From positions 496,001 to 560,000 of the forward strand of contig NZ_WFKM01000002.1 of NCBI RefSeq assembly GCF_011007365.1: a DNA stretch of 64,000 nt, given 5' to 3'. Positions 1 through 8,414 of the stretch are shown piece after piece. How positions within the stretch are numbered: position 1 is the first letter of the stretch; every line of letters begins with the position of its first letter. The stretch is from Sphingobacterium sp. xlx-96. Lineage in GTDB: Bacteria > Bacteroidota > Bacteroidia > Sphingobacteriales > Sphingobacteriaceae. The position numbers and the translations under genes are program-made. Under the pieces are notes generated by a model. That model did no database searches. It worked only from the letters and a program-made list of their open reading frames with translations, and had not been told where the DNA came from.

Positions 1-60
1 TTCTGTATGGCGATATACAGACGAATCAAAGAAGCTAAAAATAATCCGACAAAATACTAA
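1..60 (+). CDS. C-terminal end of an unidentified protein (partial)
   Basis: An open frame enters from the left edge and ends at TAA (58-60). Only 19 residues are visible, ending in KNNPTKY, which is too little to identify the protein. Its stop overlaps the next start by one base (TAATG), which suggests translational coupling with the DUF2520 gene. Confidence 0.5.
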   Translation, partial: FCMAIYRRIKEAKNNPTKY

Positions 61-830
61 TGATGGAAATTGTTGTATTGGGCAGTGGAAATGTTGCAAC
101 GCACCTTGCAAAAGCGTTATATAAACATGGTCACGTGATAAAACAAGTCTTCAGCAAACGATCAGCCAATGCATTTGCATTGGCTGATGCCGTTAAAGCA
201 GACGCTATCTCAGAGCTTTCAAATCTTGACCCAAGAGCTGACCTCTATCTTATAGCAGTTTCTGATACAGCCATTTCCCAAATAATTTCTGAAATGCCAG
301 AAATAACAAAAGGAATCGTAGTACATAGCTCTGGAGCCACTCCCATCGAAGTTTTGCAGCGTTTTGACAAAACAGGAGTCTTATACCCTGCTCAAAGCAT
401 AAGCAAACAACTCGAGATCGATATTTCACTTATACCATTCGGAATTGAAGCGAATTCGCTCGAGACCGCAGACTTACTATTTAACTTGTTATCCCCTATA
501 GCTGTACGCATCTTCTCTTGCAACTCCAAACAACGATTAGCACTACACGTTTCGGCAGTCCTTGTTAACAACTTCCCCAATGCGTTATTTAGCATAGCAC
601 AGCAAATCCTAGAACGCGAAAATATGGACTTTGATCTCCTGCGTCCAATCATTCTAGAAACAGCAAGTAAGGTCCAAAATCACCTCCCTACAGACGTACA
701 GACCGGCCCAGCCGCAAGAAATGACATCGGCACGATAAACAGGCATTTGCAATTCCTAAGTTATTCAAATGAGCTAACTCAAATCTATCAACATTTGTCT
801 GATTTCATTATAAAAAGCAGACATAAATAG
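60..830 (+). CDS. Rossmann-like / DUF2520 domain protein
   Basis: This 256-residue cytosolic protein is of the 'Rossmann-like and DUF2520' type, related to the F420-dependent NADP oxidoreductase fold. Residues 8-13 (GSGNVA) are the dinucleotide-binding loop after the first beta strand. HSSGATP (89-95) and YPAQSIS (109-115) are family-typical, and the C-terminal half carries the conserved TGPAARND segment (215-222). The substrate of the family is not known to me. The start overlaps the upstream stop (TAATG), so it is probably the last gene of an operon entering from the left. A second ATG directly follows the first, so the exact start may be 63. Confidence 0.85.
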   Translation: MMEIVVLGSGNVATHLAKALYKHGHVIKQVFSKRSANAFALADAVKADAISELSNLDPRADLYLIAVSDTAISQIISEMPEITKGIVVHSSGATPIEVLQRFDKTGVLYPAQSISKQLEIDISLIPFGIEANSLETADLLFNLLSPIAVRIFSCNSKQRLALHVSAVLVNNFPNALFSIAQQILERENMDFDLLRPIILETASKVQNHLPTDVQTGPAARNDIGTINRHLQFLSYSNELTQIYQHLSDFIIKSRHK

Positions 831-890
831 CACATTGTTTACAAAAAAAATAAAAGTTTAAACCTCCATCCTAAAGCCCAAATTACTTGC

Positions 891-898
891 TAATTTTG
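891..898 (+). promoter_or_regulatory. candidate -7 element upstream of the FMN glutamate synthase-like gene
   Basis: TAATTTTG matches the Bacteroidota -7 consensus TAnnTTTG and lies 62 nt before the ATG at 960. I see no TTG at the usual -33 distance, so the call is tentative. Confidence 0.35.
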
Positions 899-907
899 CT
901 GAAAATT

Positions 908-936
908 AAAACAAACGTTAATAACAAACGTTTGTT
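908..936 (+). promoter_or_regulatory. operator-like palindrome plus repeated half-site
   Basis: A perfect 14-bp palindrome, AACAAACGTTTGTT (923-936), is preceded by a second copy of its left part (ACAAACGTTA, 911-920). It lies just downstream of the putative -7 box and before the start codon at 960. That position suits a repressor site. The MarR-family gene 1.6 kb downstream is one possible regulator, but nothing links them directly. Confidence 0.4.
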
Positions 937-959
937 TATAGAGTAACTTCATATATATC

Positions 960-2519
960 ATGGCAGTTAGAAAACTAATTCTTGTATCCATTATTCTGTT
1001 AAATGTAATCATCATTTCTTTTGGGATTATCTTTACACCACGTTGGTTTTGGCTTTTAATCGTTCCAATTCCATTACTCATTATTGCGATCTACCATAGC
1101 GTTCAAACAAGTCACGCAATCCTCCGCAACTATCCTTTAGTTGGTTATTTTAGATATATATTCGAATCTATCCGCCCAGAGCTAAGACAATACTTTTGGG
1201 AATCAGATACAGACGGTCGTCCATTCAACAGAAGACAACGGTCTATTGTTTACCAAAGAGCTAAAAACCAACGGGAGACGGTAGCTTTTGGTATGCAGAC
1301 AGACCCTCAAGCCATCGGTAACGAATGGGTTGCACATTCTATATTTCCTACACATATAGAGAATCATGATCTGCGTACGATGGTTGGAAACAGCCAGTGT
1401 AAAAAACCTTATAGTTTAAGTATCTATAATATCTCTGCGATGAGTTATGGTGCGCTTAGTAAAACGGCAATTACAGCCCTAAATAAGGGTGCTGCTTTAC
1501 AGAACTTTGCACACAATACAGGAGAAGGCGGTATCAGTAATTATCATATAAACGGCGGGGACCTCATCTGGCAGGTTGGTACAGGCTATTTTGGTTGCAG
1601 AAACGAACATGGTTATTTTGATGATGATCTTTTCGCAGAAAAGGCAAGCAGGCCTTATGTAAAAATGATTGAATTAAAAATGTCACAGGGAGCGAAACCT
1701 GGTCACGGAGGAATACTTCCGGCGGCAAAGAACACACCAGAGGTTGCTGCTATCCGTCACGTGGTCCCAGGAACGGATGTTATGTCTCCGCCTGCACACA
1801 GTGCTTTTTCTACTCCATTAGAAATGATGGGATTTATACAGAGATTAAGAGACTTATCTGGCGGTAAACCAGTAGGTTTTAAGATTTGTATTGGAGATAA
1901 ACAGGAATTTATCGAGATCTGTCATGCTATGCAAACGACACAGATATTCCCAGATTTTATCTCTGTAGATGGATCAGAAGGGGGAACAGGTGCTGCACCC
2001 CTAGAATTCACAGACAACCTCGGTATGCCTTTATACGACGCATTAACGTTCGTTACAAAAACATTGATCAACTTTGGTTTGAAGAAACACATTAAAATTA
2101 TTGCTTCGAGTCGAATTGTAACCGGTTTTGATCTCCTAAAAGCTATCGCGTTGGGCGCTGATGCTTGTTATAGTGCGCGAGGTATGATGTTTGCATTAGG
2201 TTGCATCCAAGCATTAAAATGCAACGAAGATATCTGCCCTGTTGGAGTAGCAACACAACGACCTCACCTATACAAAGGCTTAGATGTAGAAGATAAGTAT
2301 GTGCGCGTGGCACAGTTTCATAGAAACACGCTTCGTGCTACAGTGGAAATCATGGAAGCATGTGGGTTTAAAACATTAGATGATGTAACTGCAGATAAGT
2401 TTTTCAGAAAGACAGACAACATCACTACACTCAGTTTCCAAGACATTTACTTTAAAGAAACCGGAAGATTGAACAAAAAGGAAAACTCCTTTGCAAAGGA
2501 AGAATTCCTGGATCAATAA
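960..2519 (+). CDS. membrane-anchored FMN-binding glutamate synthase family protein
   Basis: The 519-residue protein has two predicted membrane helices at the N-terminus (about 5-25 and 28-46), followed by a domain like the FMN/glutamate-synthase region of GltB. Visible signatures are SAMSYGALS (158-166), GEGGISNYH (187-195), KPGHGG (245-250), DGSEGGTGAAP (336-346) and ASSRIVTGFD (381-390). Cysteines 414, 420 and 425 (C-x5-C-x4-C) match the 3Fe-4S ligands of glutamate synthase. The amidotransferase domain and a GltD partner are absent, so it is one of the stand-alone GltB2-like proteins whose substrate is unclear. The gene stands alone and ends at a strong inverted repeat. Confidence 0.85.
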   Translation: MAVRKLILVSIILLNVIIISFGIIFTPRWFWLLIVPIPLLIIAIYHSVQTSHAILRNYPLVGYFRYIFESIRPELRQYFWESDTDGRPFNRRQRSIVYQRAKNQRETVAFGMQTDPQAIGNEWVAHSIFPTHIENHDLRTMVGNSQCKKPYSLSIYNISAMSYGALSKTAITALNKGAALQNFAHNTGEGGISNYHINGGDLIWQVGTGYFGCRNEHGYFDDDLFAEKASRPYVKMIELKMSQGAKPGHGGILPAAKNTPEVAAIRHVVPGTDVMSPPAHSAFSTPLEMMGFIQRLRDLSGGKPVGFKICIGDKQEFIEICHAMQTTQIFPDFISVDGSEGGTGAAPLEFTDNLGMPLYDALTFVTKTLINFGLKKHIKIIASSRIVTGFDLLKAIALGADACYSARGMMFALGCIQALKCNEDICPVGVATQRPHLYKGLDVEDKYVRVAQFHRNTLRATVEIMEACGFKTLDDVTADKFFRKTDNITTLSFQDIYFKETGRLNKKENSFAKEEFLDQ

Positions 2520-2528
2520 TATGACATC

Positions 2529-2567
2529 ATTAAAAAGACCTAATTCCTGAGATTAGGTCTTTTTAAT
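2529..2567. terminator. bidirectional terminator between the glutamate synthase-like gene and marR
   Basis: 16-bp perfect arms (2529-2544 and 2552-2567) with a 7-nt loop. A-rich and T-rich outer ends give a U tract in either direction, which fits the convergent flanking genes. Confidence 0.75.
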
Positions 2568-2585
2568 TACAGCACGATATGCTGT

Positions 2586-3026
2586 TCATTTCAAGTTCTG
2601 AAAAACCTTTTCCAGTATTTGTTGCGCCATTTTCAATTGTTCCTCGTCAATCCCCTCGACAGATTCACGAATTGTCTGAGATGCTTGTCTCATTCCTATT
2701 TCTTTCAATTTACGCCCTTCTTTCGTCAAATAAATCAGATTGGAACGTCGATCTTGTTTATCATTTACCCGTATCACTAAACTATCCCTCTCGAGATTAT
2801 TAATGAGTCTGGTAATACTAGGTTTGTCCCTGAACGTCAAATTTGCGAGCTCTTGCTGAGTGAGTCCCTCTTCCATCCAAAGATAGTACAAGATACTCCA
2901 TTGCTCAGCAGTTATGTTCACCTTAAACTCTTTCAGATTACGATGTAGCCTTCTCGAAATAGCTGTAGATGCTTTCCCCGATAAAAAGGAAAAAAACTCC
3001 TCAGAAATTAATGTCGATTCATTCAT
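2586..3026 (-). CDS. MarR family transcriptional regulator
   Basis: A 146-residue winged-helix DNA-binding protein of MarR type, probably dimeric. The helix-turn-helix lies around residues 50-75 (EGLTQQELANLTF, then the recognition helix DKPSITRLINNLERDS). The beta wing follows, with VNDKQDRRSNLIYLTKEG, the family's charged wing motif. N- and C-terminal helices would form the dimer interface. No ligand can be inferred. It is convergent with the glutamate synthase-like gene and divergent from the 135-residue gene at 3137. Confidence 0.88.
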   Translation of the reverse strand: MNESTLISEEFFSFLSGKASTAISRRLHRNLKEFKVNITAEQWSILYYLWMEEGLTQQELANLTFRDKPSITRLINNLERDSLVIRVNDKQDRRSNLIYLTKEGRKLKEIGMRQASQTIRESVEGIDEEQLKMAQQILEKVFQNLK

Positions 3027-3102
3027 TAGTTAGTAATAATTATAGGTTGTTTATGCAATTAAGGAAATCCATATTCAATATCCAAATTTTATTTTAACAT
3101 TC

Positions 3103-3110
3103 TAACTTTG
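3103..3110 (+). promoter_or_regulatory. candidate -7 box for the gene at 3137
   Basis: TAACTTTG fits TAnnTTTG and lies 27 nt before the ATG. No clear TTG is seen at -33. Confidence 0.45.
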
Positions 3111-3136
3111 CTTCAAAATTTCTTATATTTATTCGT

Positions 3137-3544
3137 ATGGAAAATTTGCTGATAATATTGGTATTCGTCGGGTCGATCGTGTATAAAATATATTCAAATT
3201 ATAAAGAAGAAATGGCAAAATCGGCCAAGCGTAATCCCCAAAGGCAATCTCAGCAACGAAACACGGGGAATCCCCCTCTATCGCCTTCCCATAATCAGGC
3301 GCCAACAAGACCTCCTATCCCGAAGACTGTTAAGCAACAAGTAGCAAACCCATTTGTAACAAAAAGTAATATAATACAAGATGTTCCTGAGGAAGTACAA
3401 CGCGCAAAACAAAATAGAAAAGTAAAACCAATCGAACGAAAAGATAGATTGGATAACGAAGGACAATTCGAGAGGCAACCTGTTTCATTTGACTTGAGAC
3501 AAGCTGTAATCCAGGCTGCAATTTTAGACCGCCCTTATAAATAA
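3137..3544 (+). CDS. small membrane-anchored protein of unknown function
   Basis: This 135-residue protein begins with one hydrophobic segment (about 3-19, LLIILVFVGSIVYKIYS). A long polar, Q/N/P/R-rich and probably disordered region follows (about 24-110). The short conserved-looking end (DLRQAVIQAAILDRPYK) resembles the LRKAVIYSEIL-like tails I recall from small Bacteroidota proteins. No enzymatic motif is visible. A -7 promoter match just upstream supports expression, and the composition argues against a spurious frame. Function unknown. Confidence 0.65.
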   Translation: MENLLIILVFVGSIVYKIYSNYKEEMAKSAKRNPQRQSQQRNTGNPPLSPSHNQAPTRPPIPKTVKQQVANPFVTKSNIIQDVPEEVQRAKQNRKVKPIERKDRLDNEGQFERQPVSFDLRQAVIQAAILDRPYK

Positions 3545-3557
3545 AACTGTATGTAAT

Positions 3558-4334
3558 CTATAATAGCGAAAATTTATCGCCATCCTGCAAAAATGGGAAT
3601 TGTCGGCGCGCATTTTCAAGATCCTTGGGATTTAGCGTAAATGTATACAGATCTTCGTCTTCAGGTTTGTAGTAGACCACGTCTCCTAAAGGAGAAATAC
3701 ACATAGACCCTCCCGAATAATATATCTCATTACCATCGTGTCCTACCCGATTGACACCGATCACAAATGCTTGATTCTCTATAGCACGGGCAGGAATTAA
3801 CGCTCTCCAATGGGCAGAACGCTTGTCTGGCCAACTCGCCGTGTACACCAACAAATCATAACCATTTTCTTGATTTCTGGACCATACAGGGAAGCGAAGA
3901 TCGTAACAAATCATTGGGCATATTCTCCAACCTTTCAGCTCAACGATAACACGTGACGTTCCAGCTGTAAAAATGCTATCTTCATTCGCCATACCAAATA
4001 AATGCCGCTTATCATAATGGACATAACTGCCATCTGGTGACATCCACACAAAACGATTATAGTATCTACCTTCCTCTTCAATGATAAGCGTGCCGGCTAC
4101 AACGCATTCAAAGGACTTAGCCGTATTATACATCCAGCGCATAGTTATTCCATCCATTCGCTCTGCACACTTTTCAACATTCGTCGTAAAGCCAGTATTA
4201 AACATCTCTGGAAGTATAATCAGGTCCGTCTTACCTTTTAGTGAAGACAAGCGCAACCCCAAATTTTGCAGGTTCTTCTCTGCATTCTCCCAAAACAAAT
4301 ACGCCTGAAATACCGTGATCTTTATATTTTCCAT
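3558..4334 (-). CDS. nitrilase-superfamily amidohydrolase (omega-amidase-like)
   Basis: This 258-residue carbon-nitrogen hydrolase has the expected Glu-Lys-Cys triad: E43 in LPEMFNTGF, K109 in YDKRHLFG and C143 in MICYDLRFP. Length and motifs fit the YafV/omega-amidase subgroup, which hydrolyses alpha-ketoglutaramate and similar omega-amides, but substrate assignment within nitrilases is uncertain. It has no signal peptide and is probably cytosolic. It lies 75 nt downstream of the polyprenyl synthase on the same strand. That gap contains a -7-like sequence, so it may have its own promoter. Confidence 0.82.
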   Translation of the reverse strand: MENIKITVFQAYLFWENAEKNLQNLGLRLSSLKGKTDLIILPEMFNTGFTTNVEKCAERMDGITMRWMYNTAKSFECVVAGTLIIEEEGRYYNRFVWMSPDGSYVHYDKRHLFGMANEDSIFTAGTSRVIVELKGWRICPMICYDLRFPVWSRNQENGYDLLVYTASWPDKRSAHWRALIPARAIENQAFVIGVNRVGHDGNEIYYSGGSMCISPLGDVVYYKPEDEDLYTFTLNPKDLENARRQFPFLQDGDKFSLL

Positions 4335-4378
4335 AAATGTTTACGACTCGATTATATTATACTAAACAACCAATTTAA

Positions 4379-4386
4379 CAAAATTA
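4379..4386 (-). promoter_or_regulatory. candidate -7 box for the nitrilase-family gene
   Basis: Reading on the minus strand gives TAATTTTG, matching TAnnTTTG, about 45 nt before the start at 4334. No -33 match is clear. Confidence 0.33.
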
Positions 4387-4409
4387 CACCAAAAATCCTA
4401 AGTTAATTC

Positions 4410-5387
4410 TTACCTAGCCCTATGCATCAGACGATCAGCAAGACTTCTAAGATCTTCTTTTCTAGACTCCGCTACGTTTATATCATCTAGGCTTGCATAA
4501 GCGTATTGCGTATAAGATTCCTTTAGTGCATTCGCTTTCTGCAAAATACCGTATTTGTCATACAACATTTTCATCTGCTCAATTTTTGCGATCGATTCAG
4601 ATAATGGTAGATCTAAAATAGCATTAAACAGATCCAGATCCTCGTTATCTAATCCCTGTTTAAGCAAAATATGTAATATAGTCTTCTTATTAACGATTAT
4701 ATCTCCACCAACTTGCTTTCCAAAGGTCCCTGGATCGCCAAATGCATCTAGGATATCATCCTGTAGTTGGAAAGCAATACCTAGATTTTCGCCAAAATTG
4801 TATAACTTCAATCGATCTTCGTCCGAAGCATTTGAGATAATAGCGCCTAGTTCCAACGCCCCGCCTAATAAGACAGAGGTTTTTAAACGAATCATATTCA
4901 CATACTCCCCTTCTGTAACATTGTCTCTTCTCTCAAAGTCCATATCCATCTGCTGTCCTTCACAAACCTCCAACGCAACTTTATTAAAGGCTTTTAATAA
5001 GATAGGGACAAACACCGGAGGACATTTAGCTAACTGTTCATAAGCCTTAATTAACAACGCATCTCCAGATAGTATAGCGACATCTTCATTCCATTTTTGA
5101 TGAACAGTAGCCTGTCCACGTCGTAATGGCGCCTTATCCATAATATCATCATGAATCAATGTGAAATTATGAAAATATTCGACAGCAACAGATGCCGGCA
5201 CTACTTCATCCATATTTGAACAACCAAAAAGGTCTGCTCCCAATATCACCAATTGAGGTCGAATCCGCTTTCCTGCCAACGAAAGTATGTATTTTATGGG
5301 TAGGTACAGGTTTTCTGGAGAGGAAGGCAAATCAGCGTGAGTTAATGCTGTGCTAATCTTTTCCGCAAAAATTGGATTTCCAAACAT
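4410..5387 (-). CDS. polyprenyl synthetase (isoprenyl diphosphate synthase)
   Basis: This 325-residue trans-isoprenyl diphosphate synthase would condense isopentenyl diphosphate with allylic diphosphates to make linear C15 or longer prenyl chains, for example for menaquinone. Both aspartate-rich Mg2+-binding motifs are present: DDIMD (80-84, followed by RRG) and DDILD (210-214). The GKRIRPQLV segment (39-47) supplies IPP-binding residues. Chain length cannot be decided by eye. It is transcribed away from the glycosyltransferase at 5610, with about 220 nt between them. Confidence 0.9.
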   Translation of the reverse strand: MFGNPIFAEKISTALTHADLPSSPENLYLPIKYILSLAGKRIRPQLVILGADLFGCSNMDEVVPASVAVEYFHNFTLIHDDIMDKAPLRRGQATVHQKWNEDVAILSGDALLIKAYEQLAKCPPVFVPILLKAFNKVALEVCEGQQMDMDFERRDNVTEGEYVNMIRLKTSVLLGGALELGAIISNASDEDRLKLYNFGENLGIAFQLQDDILDAFGDPGTFGKQVGGDIIVNKKTILHILLKQGLDNEDLDLFNAILDLPLSESIAKIEQMKMLYDKYGILQKANALKESYTQYAYASLDDINVAESRKEDLRSLADRLMHRAR

Positions 5388-5497
5388 ATCGATCTTCTAA
5401 AAAATGCTGCCACGAAGATAAGTAATAAATTCCGTTGTGTTCTGTCTACCCTACATGAATTAACCTTTTTAATACACATGAATACATTCATTTTATC

Positions 5498-5505
5498 TAA
5501 GTTTG
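5498..5505 (+). promoter_or_regulatory. candidate -7 box for the glycosyltransferase gene
   Basis: TAAGTTTG fits TAnnTTTG. It would give a leader of roughly 100 nt before the ATG at 5610. No -33 TTG is seen at standard spacing. Confidence 0.4.
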
Positions 5506-5609
5506 TAAAAAAGCTCTTAACGTACATCAAAAACTGGACAACAAGCGTGAACAGCTTCGGGTCTCCAGCAGTTTGAGTACTAACATTTACAGACGACAAC
5601 AACTTGGAT

Positions 5610-6815
5610 ATGCGCATTCTTCTTATTCATAACTTTTATCAGCACCGGGGAGGAGAAGATATAGTCGTGCAGCAAGAAGCTGAACAACTTTCAAAAAGCA
5701 ACCAGATAAAAGTCATTACAACGAAAAACACTAGAGGCCTAAAAGGTTTATACCAATTCTTCCTTTATCCCTTTAATATCTGGAAAGCAAAAAGAATAAT
5801 AAAGGATGTCCTGGCATTCGAACCCGACATCGTACATATTCACAATATTCATTATGCCTTAGGCCCTTGGATCATACGTATATTAAAGAGGAAAGGTATA
5901 CCCGTTGTGATGACACTGCATAACTTTCGACTTATTTGTCCCTCAGCAACACTTTTTTTCAAGGATCGGCTATTTACAAATAGTCTTAGGGAAGATTTCC
6001 CTTGGACTGCCGTTAAAAAGAAAGTACTGGACAACAACCTTGTAAAAACATTCATTACAGCTTTCGTCTATTGGTGGCACAGGAAAATAGGCACATGGAC
6101 ACAAGTAGATCAATTTTTGGTTCTTTCCGATTTTTCTAAAAATATATTTGTCCAATCTAAACTTGGTTTAACAGAAAATCACTTCAGTATAAAGCCCAAC
6201 TTTGCCAATGTAAGCTACACGCCTGAAAAGAAACCAAAGGACTTCTTTCTTTATATAGGAAGACTGTCGCTTGAAAAAGGCATACTGCAATTGATCAATG
6301 CAATCGCAAAGACAGACTATAATCTCAAAATACTCGGCACTGGACCTTTAGAAAAAGAGGTAGTTCAAATCATACAAAAAAACCACCATATCGAATTTTT
6401 GGGTTTTCAGTCTCCGGATATACTTCGCCAACATATAGAGAAAGCAACTGCCCTTGTGGTACCATCGGTATGTTATGAAGGAATGCCGATGACCATATTA
6501 GAAGCATATGGATTAGGCACCCCTGTACTAAGCAGCAACATTGGTATTTTACAGGAAATGGTCGTACCTTTACAAACAGGACTACATTTCGACCCTTATT
6601 CATCACAGAGTATTCGAGAGGCTCTAGCCCAATGGATAGAGCTTAGTAGTCATGATAAAGAAGTCATAAGTAAAAACTGTAGAGCAATCTATATAGAAAA
6701 ATACACCGCAATTAAAAACATTGATTTATTGTTGGATATATATATAAAAGCGATAGATCACAATGCTAAAAATAATGAGTATCATCATAATAGACCACTT
6801 AAATATAGCACCTAA
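5610..6815 (+). CDS. glycosyltransferase family 4 protein
   Basis: This GT-B fold glycosyltransferase of about 401 residues probably acts on a surface polysaccharide or glycolipid. The N-terminal half has the glycine-rich start RILLIHNFYQHRGGED and the segment DIVHIHNIHYALGP. The C-terminal half has YIGRLSLEKGI, the donor-binding start of GT1/GT4 enzymes, and a family-typical YEGMPMTILEAYGLGTPVL segment with the E-x7-E pattern. I start at ATG 5610 rather than the in-frame TTG six bases upstream. Its 3' end overlaps the next gene by 41 nt in another frame, which suggests co-transcription. The sugar is unknown. Confidence 0.85.
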   Translation: MRILLIHNFYQHRGGEDIVVQQEAEQLSKSNQIKVITTKNTRGLKGLYQFFLYPFNIWKAKRIIKDVLAFEPDIVHIHNIHYALGPWIIRILKRKGIPVVMTLHNFRLICPSATLFFKDRLFTNSLREDFPWTAVKKKVLDNNLVKTFITAFVYWWHRKIGTWTQVDQFLVLSDFSKNIFVQSKLGLTENHFSIKPNFANVSYTPEKKPKDFFLYIGRLSLEKGILQLINAIAKTDYNLKILGTGPLEKEVVQIIQKNHHIEFLGFQSPDILRQHIEKATALVVPSVCYEGMPMTILEAYGLGTPVLSSNIGILQEMVVPLQTGLHFDPYSSQSIREALAQWIELSSHDKEVISKNCRAIYIEKYTAIKNIDLLLDIYIKAIDHNAKNNEYHHNRPLKYST

Positions 6816-7104
6816 AATTCAGGAGGTGCTTGAGTCAATTTATGACCCAGAATTAAAGCCTGCCAATATTGTAGATTTAGGTCTCATATACGAGATCATC
6901 ACCAAAGAAGGCGGAATAGCGAAGATTGTCATGACATTAACAGCTCCTGGCTGCCCTGTAGCTGGAGAAATAATGGATGAAGTACAACGTAAAGTCGCCG
7001 CTGTTGAAGGGGTCAACGAAGCACTGGTGGAGCTTACATTTGATCCTCCTTGGAATAGAGACATGATGAGCGAAGAAGCAAAATTGGAATTGGGCTTTCT
7101 TTAA
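6775..7104 (+). CDS. MIP18/SufT-like (DUF59) iron-sulfur assembly protein
   Basis: This protein of about 109 residues has the MIP18/DUF59 fold, used in Fe-S cluster assembly or carriage (SufT, PaaD, N-terminus of Mrp/ApbC). The family core is visible: ESIYDPELKPANIVDLGLIYEI, then MTLTAPGCPVAGEIMDEV with the conserved cysteine, then ALVELTFDPPWNRDMMSEEAK. An in-frame ATG at 6763 exists, but 6775 gives a more typical N-terminus. It overlaps the glycosyltransferase end by 41 nt and converges with the antiporter gene, whose 3' end it overlaps by 4 nt. Confidence 0.85.
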   Translation: MSIIIIDHLNIAPKIQEVLESIYDPELKPANIVDLGLIYEIITKEGGIAKIVMTLTAPGCPVAGEIMDEVQRKVAAVEGVNEALVELTFDPPWNRDMMSEEAKLELGFL

Positions 7105-8408
7105 TCTTTTTTGGAAGAGACGCTTGCTTCCAATGCAGCGAGTGTCTTCTTCGGCTTAGTAATCTTCTCCTCTTCACCAAACAAAGCGTTCCAGATTTTT
7201 CTAGACTCTTTTGTCAATAAAGGAGATACAACAGATAAGATCAAAACATAAACTACAACAAAAGATTGCAATATAGGTAACAGGCCACCTGCTTTACCGA
7301 TATTGGCCATAATGATTGAGAACTCCCCCCTTGCCGATAATGTCAGTCCAATATCAAATGAAGCACGAGGCTTCATTTTTGAAAAATGAGCAGCAAAATA
7401 GCCCGAAGCTACATTACAGACAACAGTAATTACAGCAGCAAGCGTAGCCCAACCTATCGCACCGCTTAACGTATATATATCAATCGACAAACCGAAACTA
7501 AAAAAGAACATAGCTCCAAAGAAATCTTTGTACGGTAATACCATCGCTTCAATTTTCTTGATATACTTCGAATCCGCAAATACCAGACCGGCCATTAGTG
7601 CTCCAATAGCTTCGGCCACATGGATGGTTTCGGAAAAGCCGGCAATAACAAACAATAAACTAAATATAATCAGAATAAAGAGCTCCGAGGATTTTTCCTG
7701 AAGTAAGCGATCGATAAAAGGGATTAATTTTCGGCCAAGAACAAGAAATGTTAATATAAACCCCAGTGCTAATAAAGACGTACCTAATACGGCAAGAACT
7801 GACGTCCCTCCTGTTAAAATAAGACCTGACAAGAAAGATATATGCATCGCGATAAATAAATCGTCAAACATAATCATCCCCATTATCACTTCAGTTTCCG
7901 GGTTAGCAGTACGCTTGAGGTCGGTAAGCACTTTAGCTACTATAGCAGTAGAAGAACTCGTCATCAAACCACATAAGACCATAACTTCTTTAAAGGGAAG
8001 GTCCATTAACCAACCGATAAACAGGCCCGACACAAAGTTAAGTAGCACATACAATGATCCTCCGGTCACTATAGATTTACCGGATTTGATCAATCGCCCA
8101 ACAGAAAACTCAAGACCTAGATAAAAAAGTAAAAAGAGTACCCCCAATCGTCCCATAAACTCGATAAAGGGTTTGCTTTCAGAAAAGGTAAAAAAGTTCC
8201 ATACCTTATCAACGGTCGATGTCAGTGTTGGGTTATTTGCCTGTTCTAAAAATTGTAATAAAAAATTGGGATATTCTTTATTTCCCAACAGCATTCCTAT
8301 AATAATAAAAAATGGGATGACCGAAAAGCGCAGCCTATTGGCTAATAAGCCAACTGACGCGACCAACAAAACGGCAATTCCTATTTCAAGTATTATAATA
8401 TGCGACAT
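7101..8408 (-). CDS. K+/H+ antiporter of the CPA2 family (KhtU-like)
   Basis: This 435-residue inner-membrane protein has about 12 hydrophobic segments and belongs to the CPA2 monovalent cation:proton antiporter family. Typical pieces are FLLFYLGLEFSVGRL, GLMTSSSTAIVAKVL, MIMFDDLFIAMHI (the membrane-embedded acidic site) and LTLSARGEFSIIMA. It lacks the long cytosolic KTN domain of KefB/C. The RCK_C regulator is instead a separate gene 6 nt upstream (8415-8894), the arrangement of KhtT-KhtU (YhaT-YhaU) of Bacillus. It probably exports K+ or NH4+ under alkaline or osmotic stress. Ion choice is inferred. Confidence 0.85.
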   Translation of the reverse strand: MSHIIILEIGIAVLLVASVGLLANRLRFSVIPFFIIIGMLLGNKEYPNFLLQFLEQANNPTLTSTVDKVWNFFTFSESKPFIEFMGRLGVLFLLFYLGLEFSVGRLIKSGKSIVTGGSLYVLLNFVSGLFIGWLMDLPFKEVMVLCGLMTSSSTAIVAKVLTDLKRTANPETEVIMGMIMFDDLFIAMHISFLSGLILTGGTSVLAVLGTSLLALGFILTFLVLGRKLIPFIDRLLQEKSSELFILIIFSLLFVIAGFSETIHVAEAIGALMAGLVFADSKYIKKIEAMVLPYKDFFGAMFFFSFGLSIDIYTLSGAIGWATLAAVITVVCNVASGYFAAHFSKMKPRASFDIGLTLSARGEFSIIMANIGKAGGLLPILQSFVVVYVLILSVVSPLLTKESRKIWNALFGEEEKITKPKKTLAALEASVSSKKD

Positions 8409-8414
8409 ATAATC

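Noticed and set aside
4555..5043. 162-codon open frame antisense to the polyprenyl synthase
   Set aside because: The opposite strand encodes a complete enzyme with both Asp-rich motifs; the frame has no recognisable features.
5342..5617. 91-codon reverse frame upstream of the polyprenyl synthase
   Set aside because: It overlaps the 5' end of the real gene out of frame and has no coding character.
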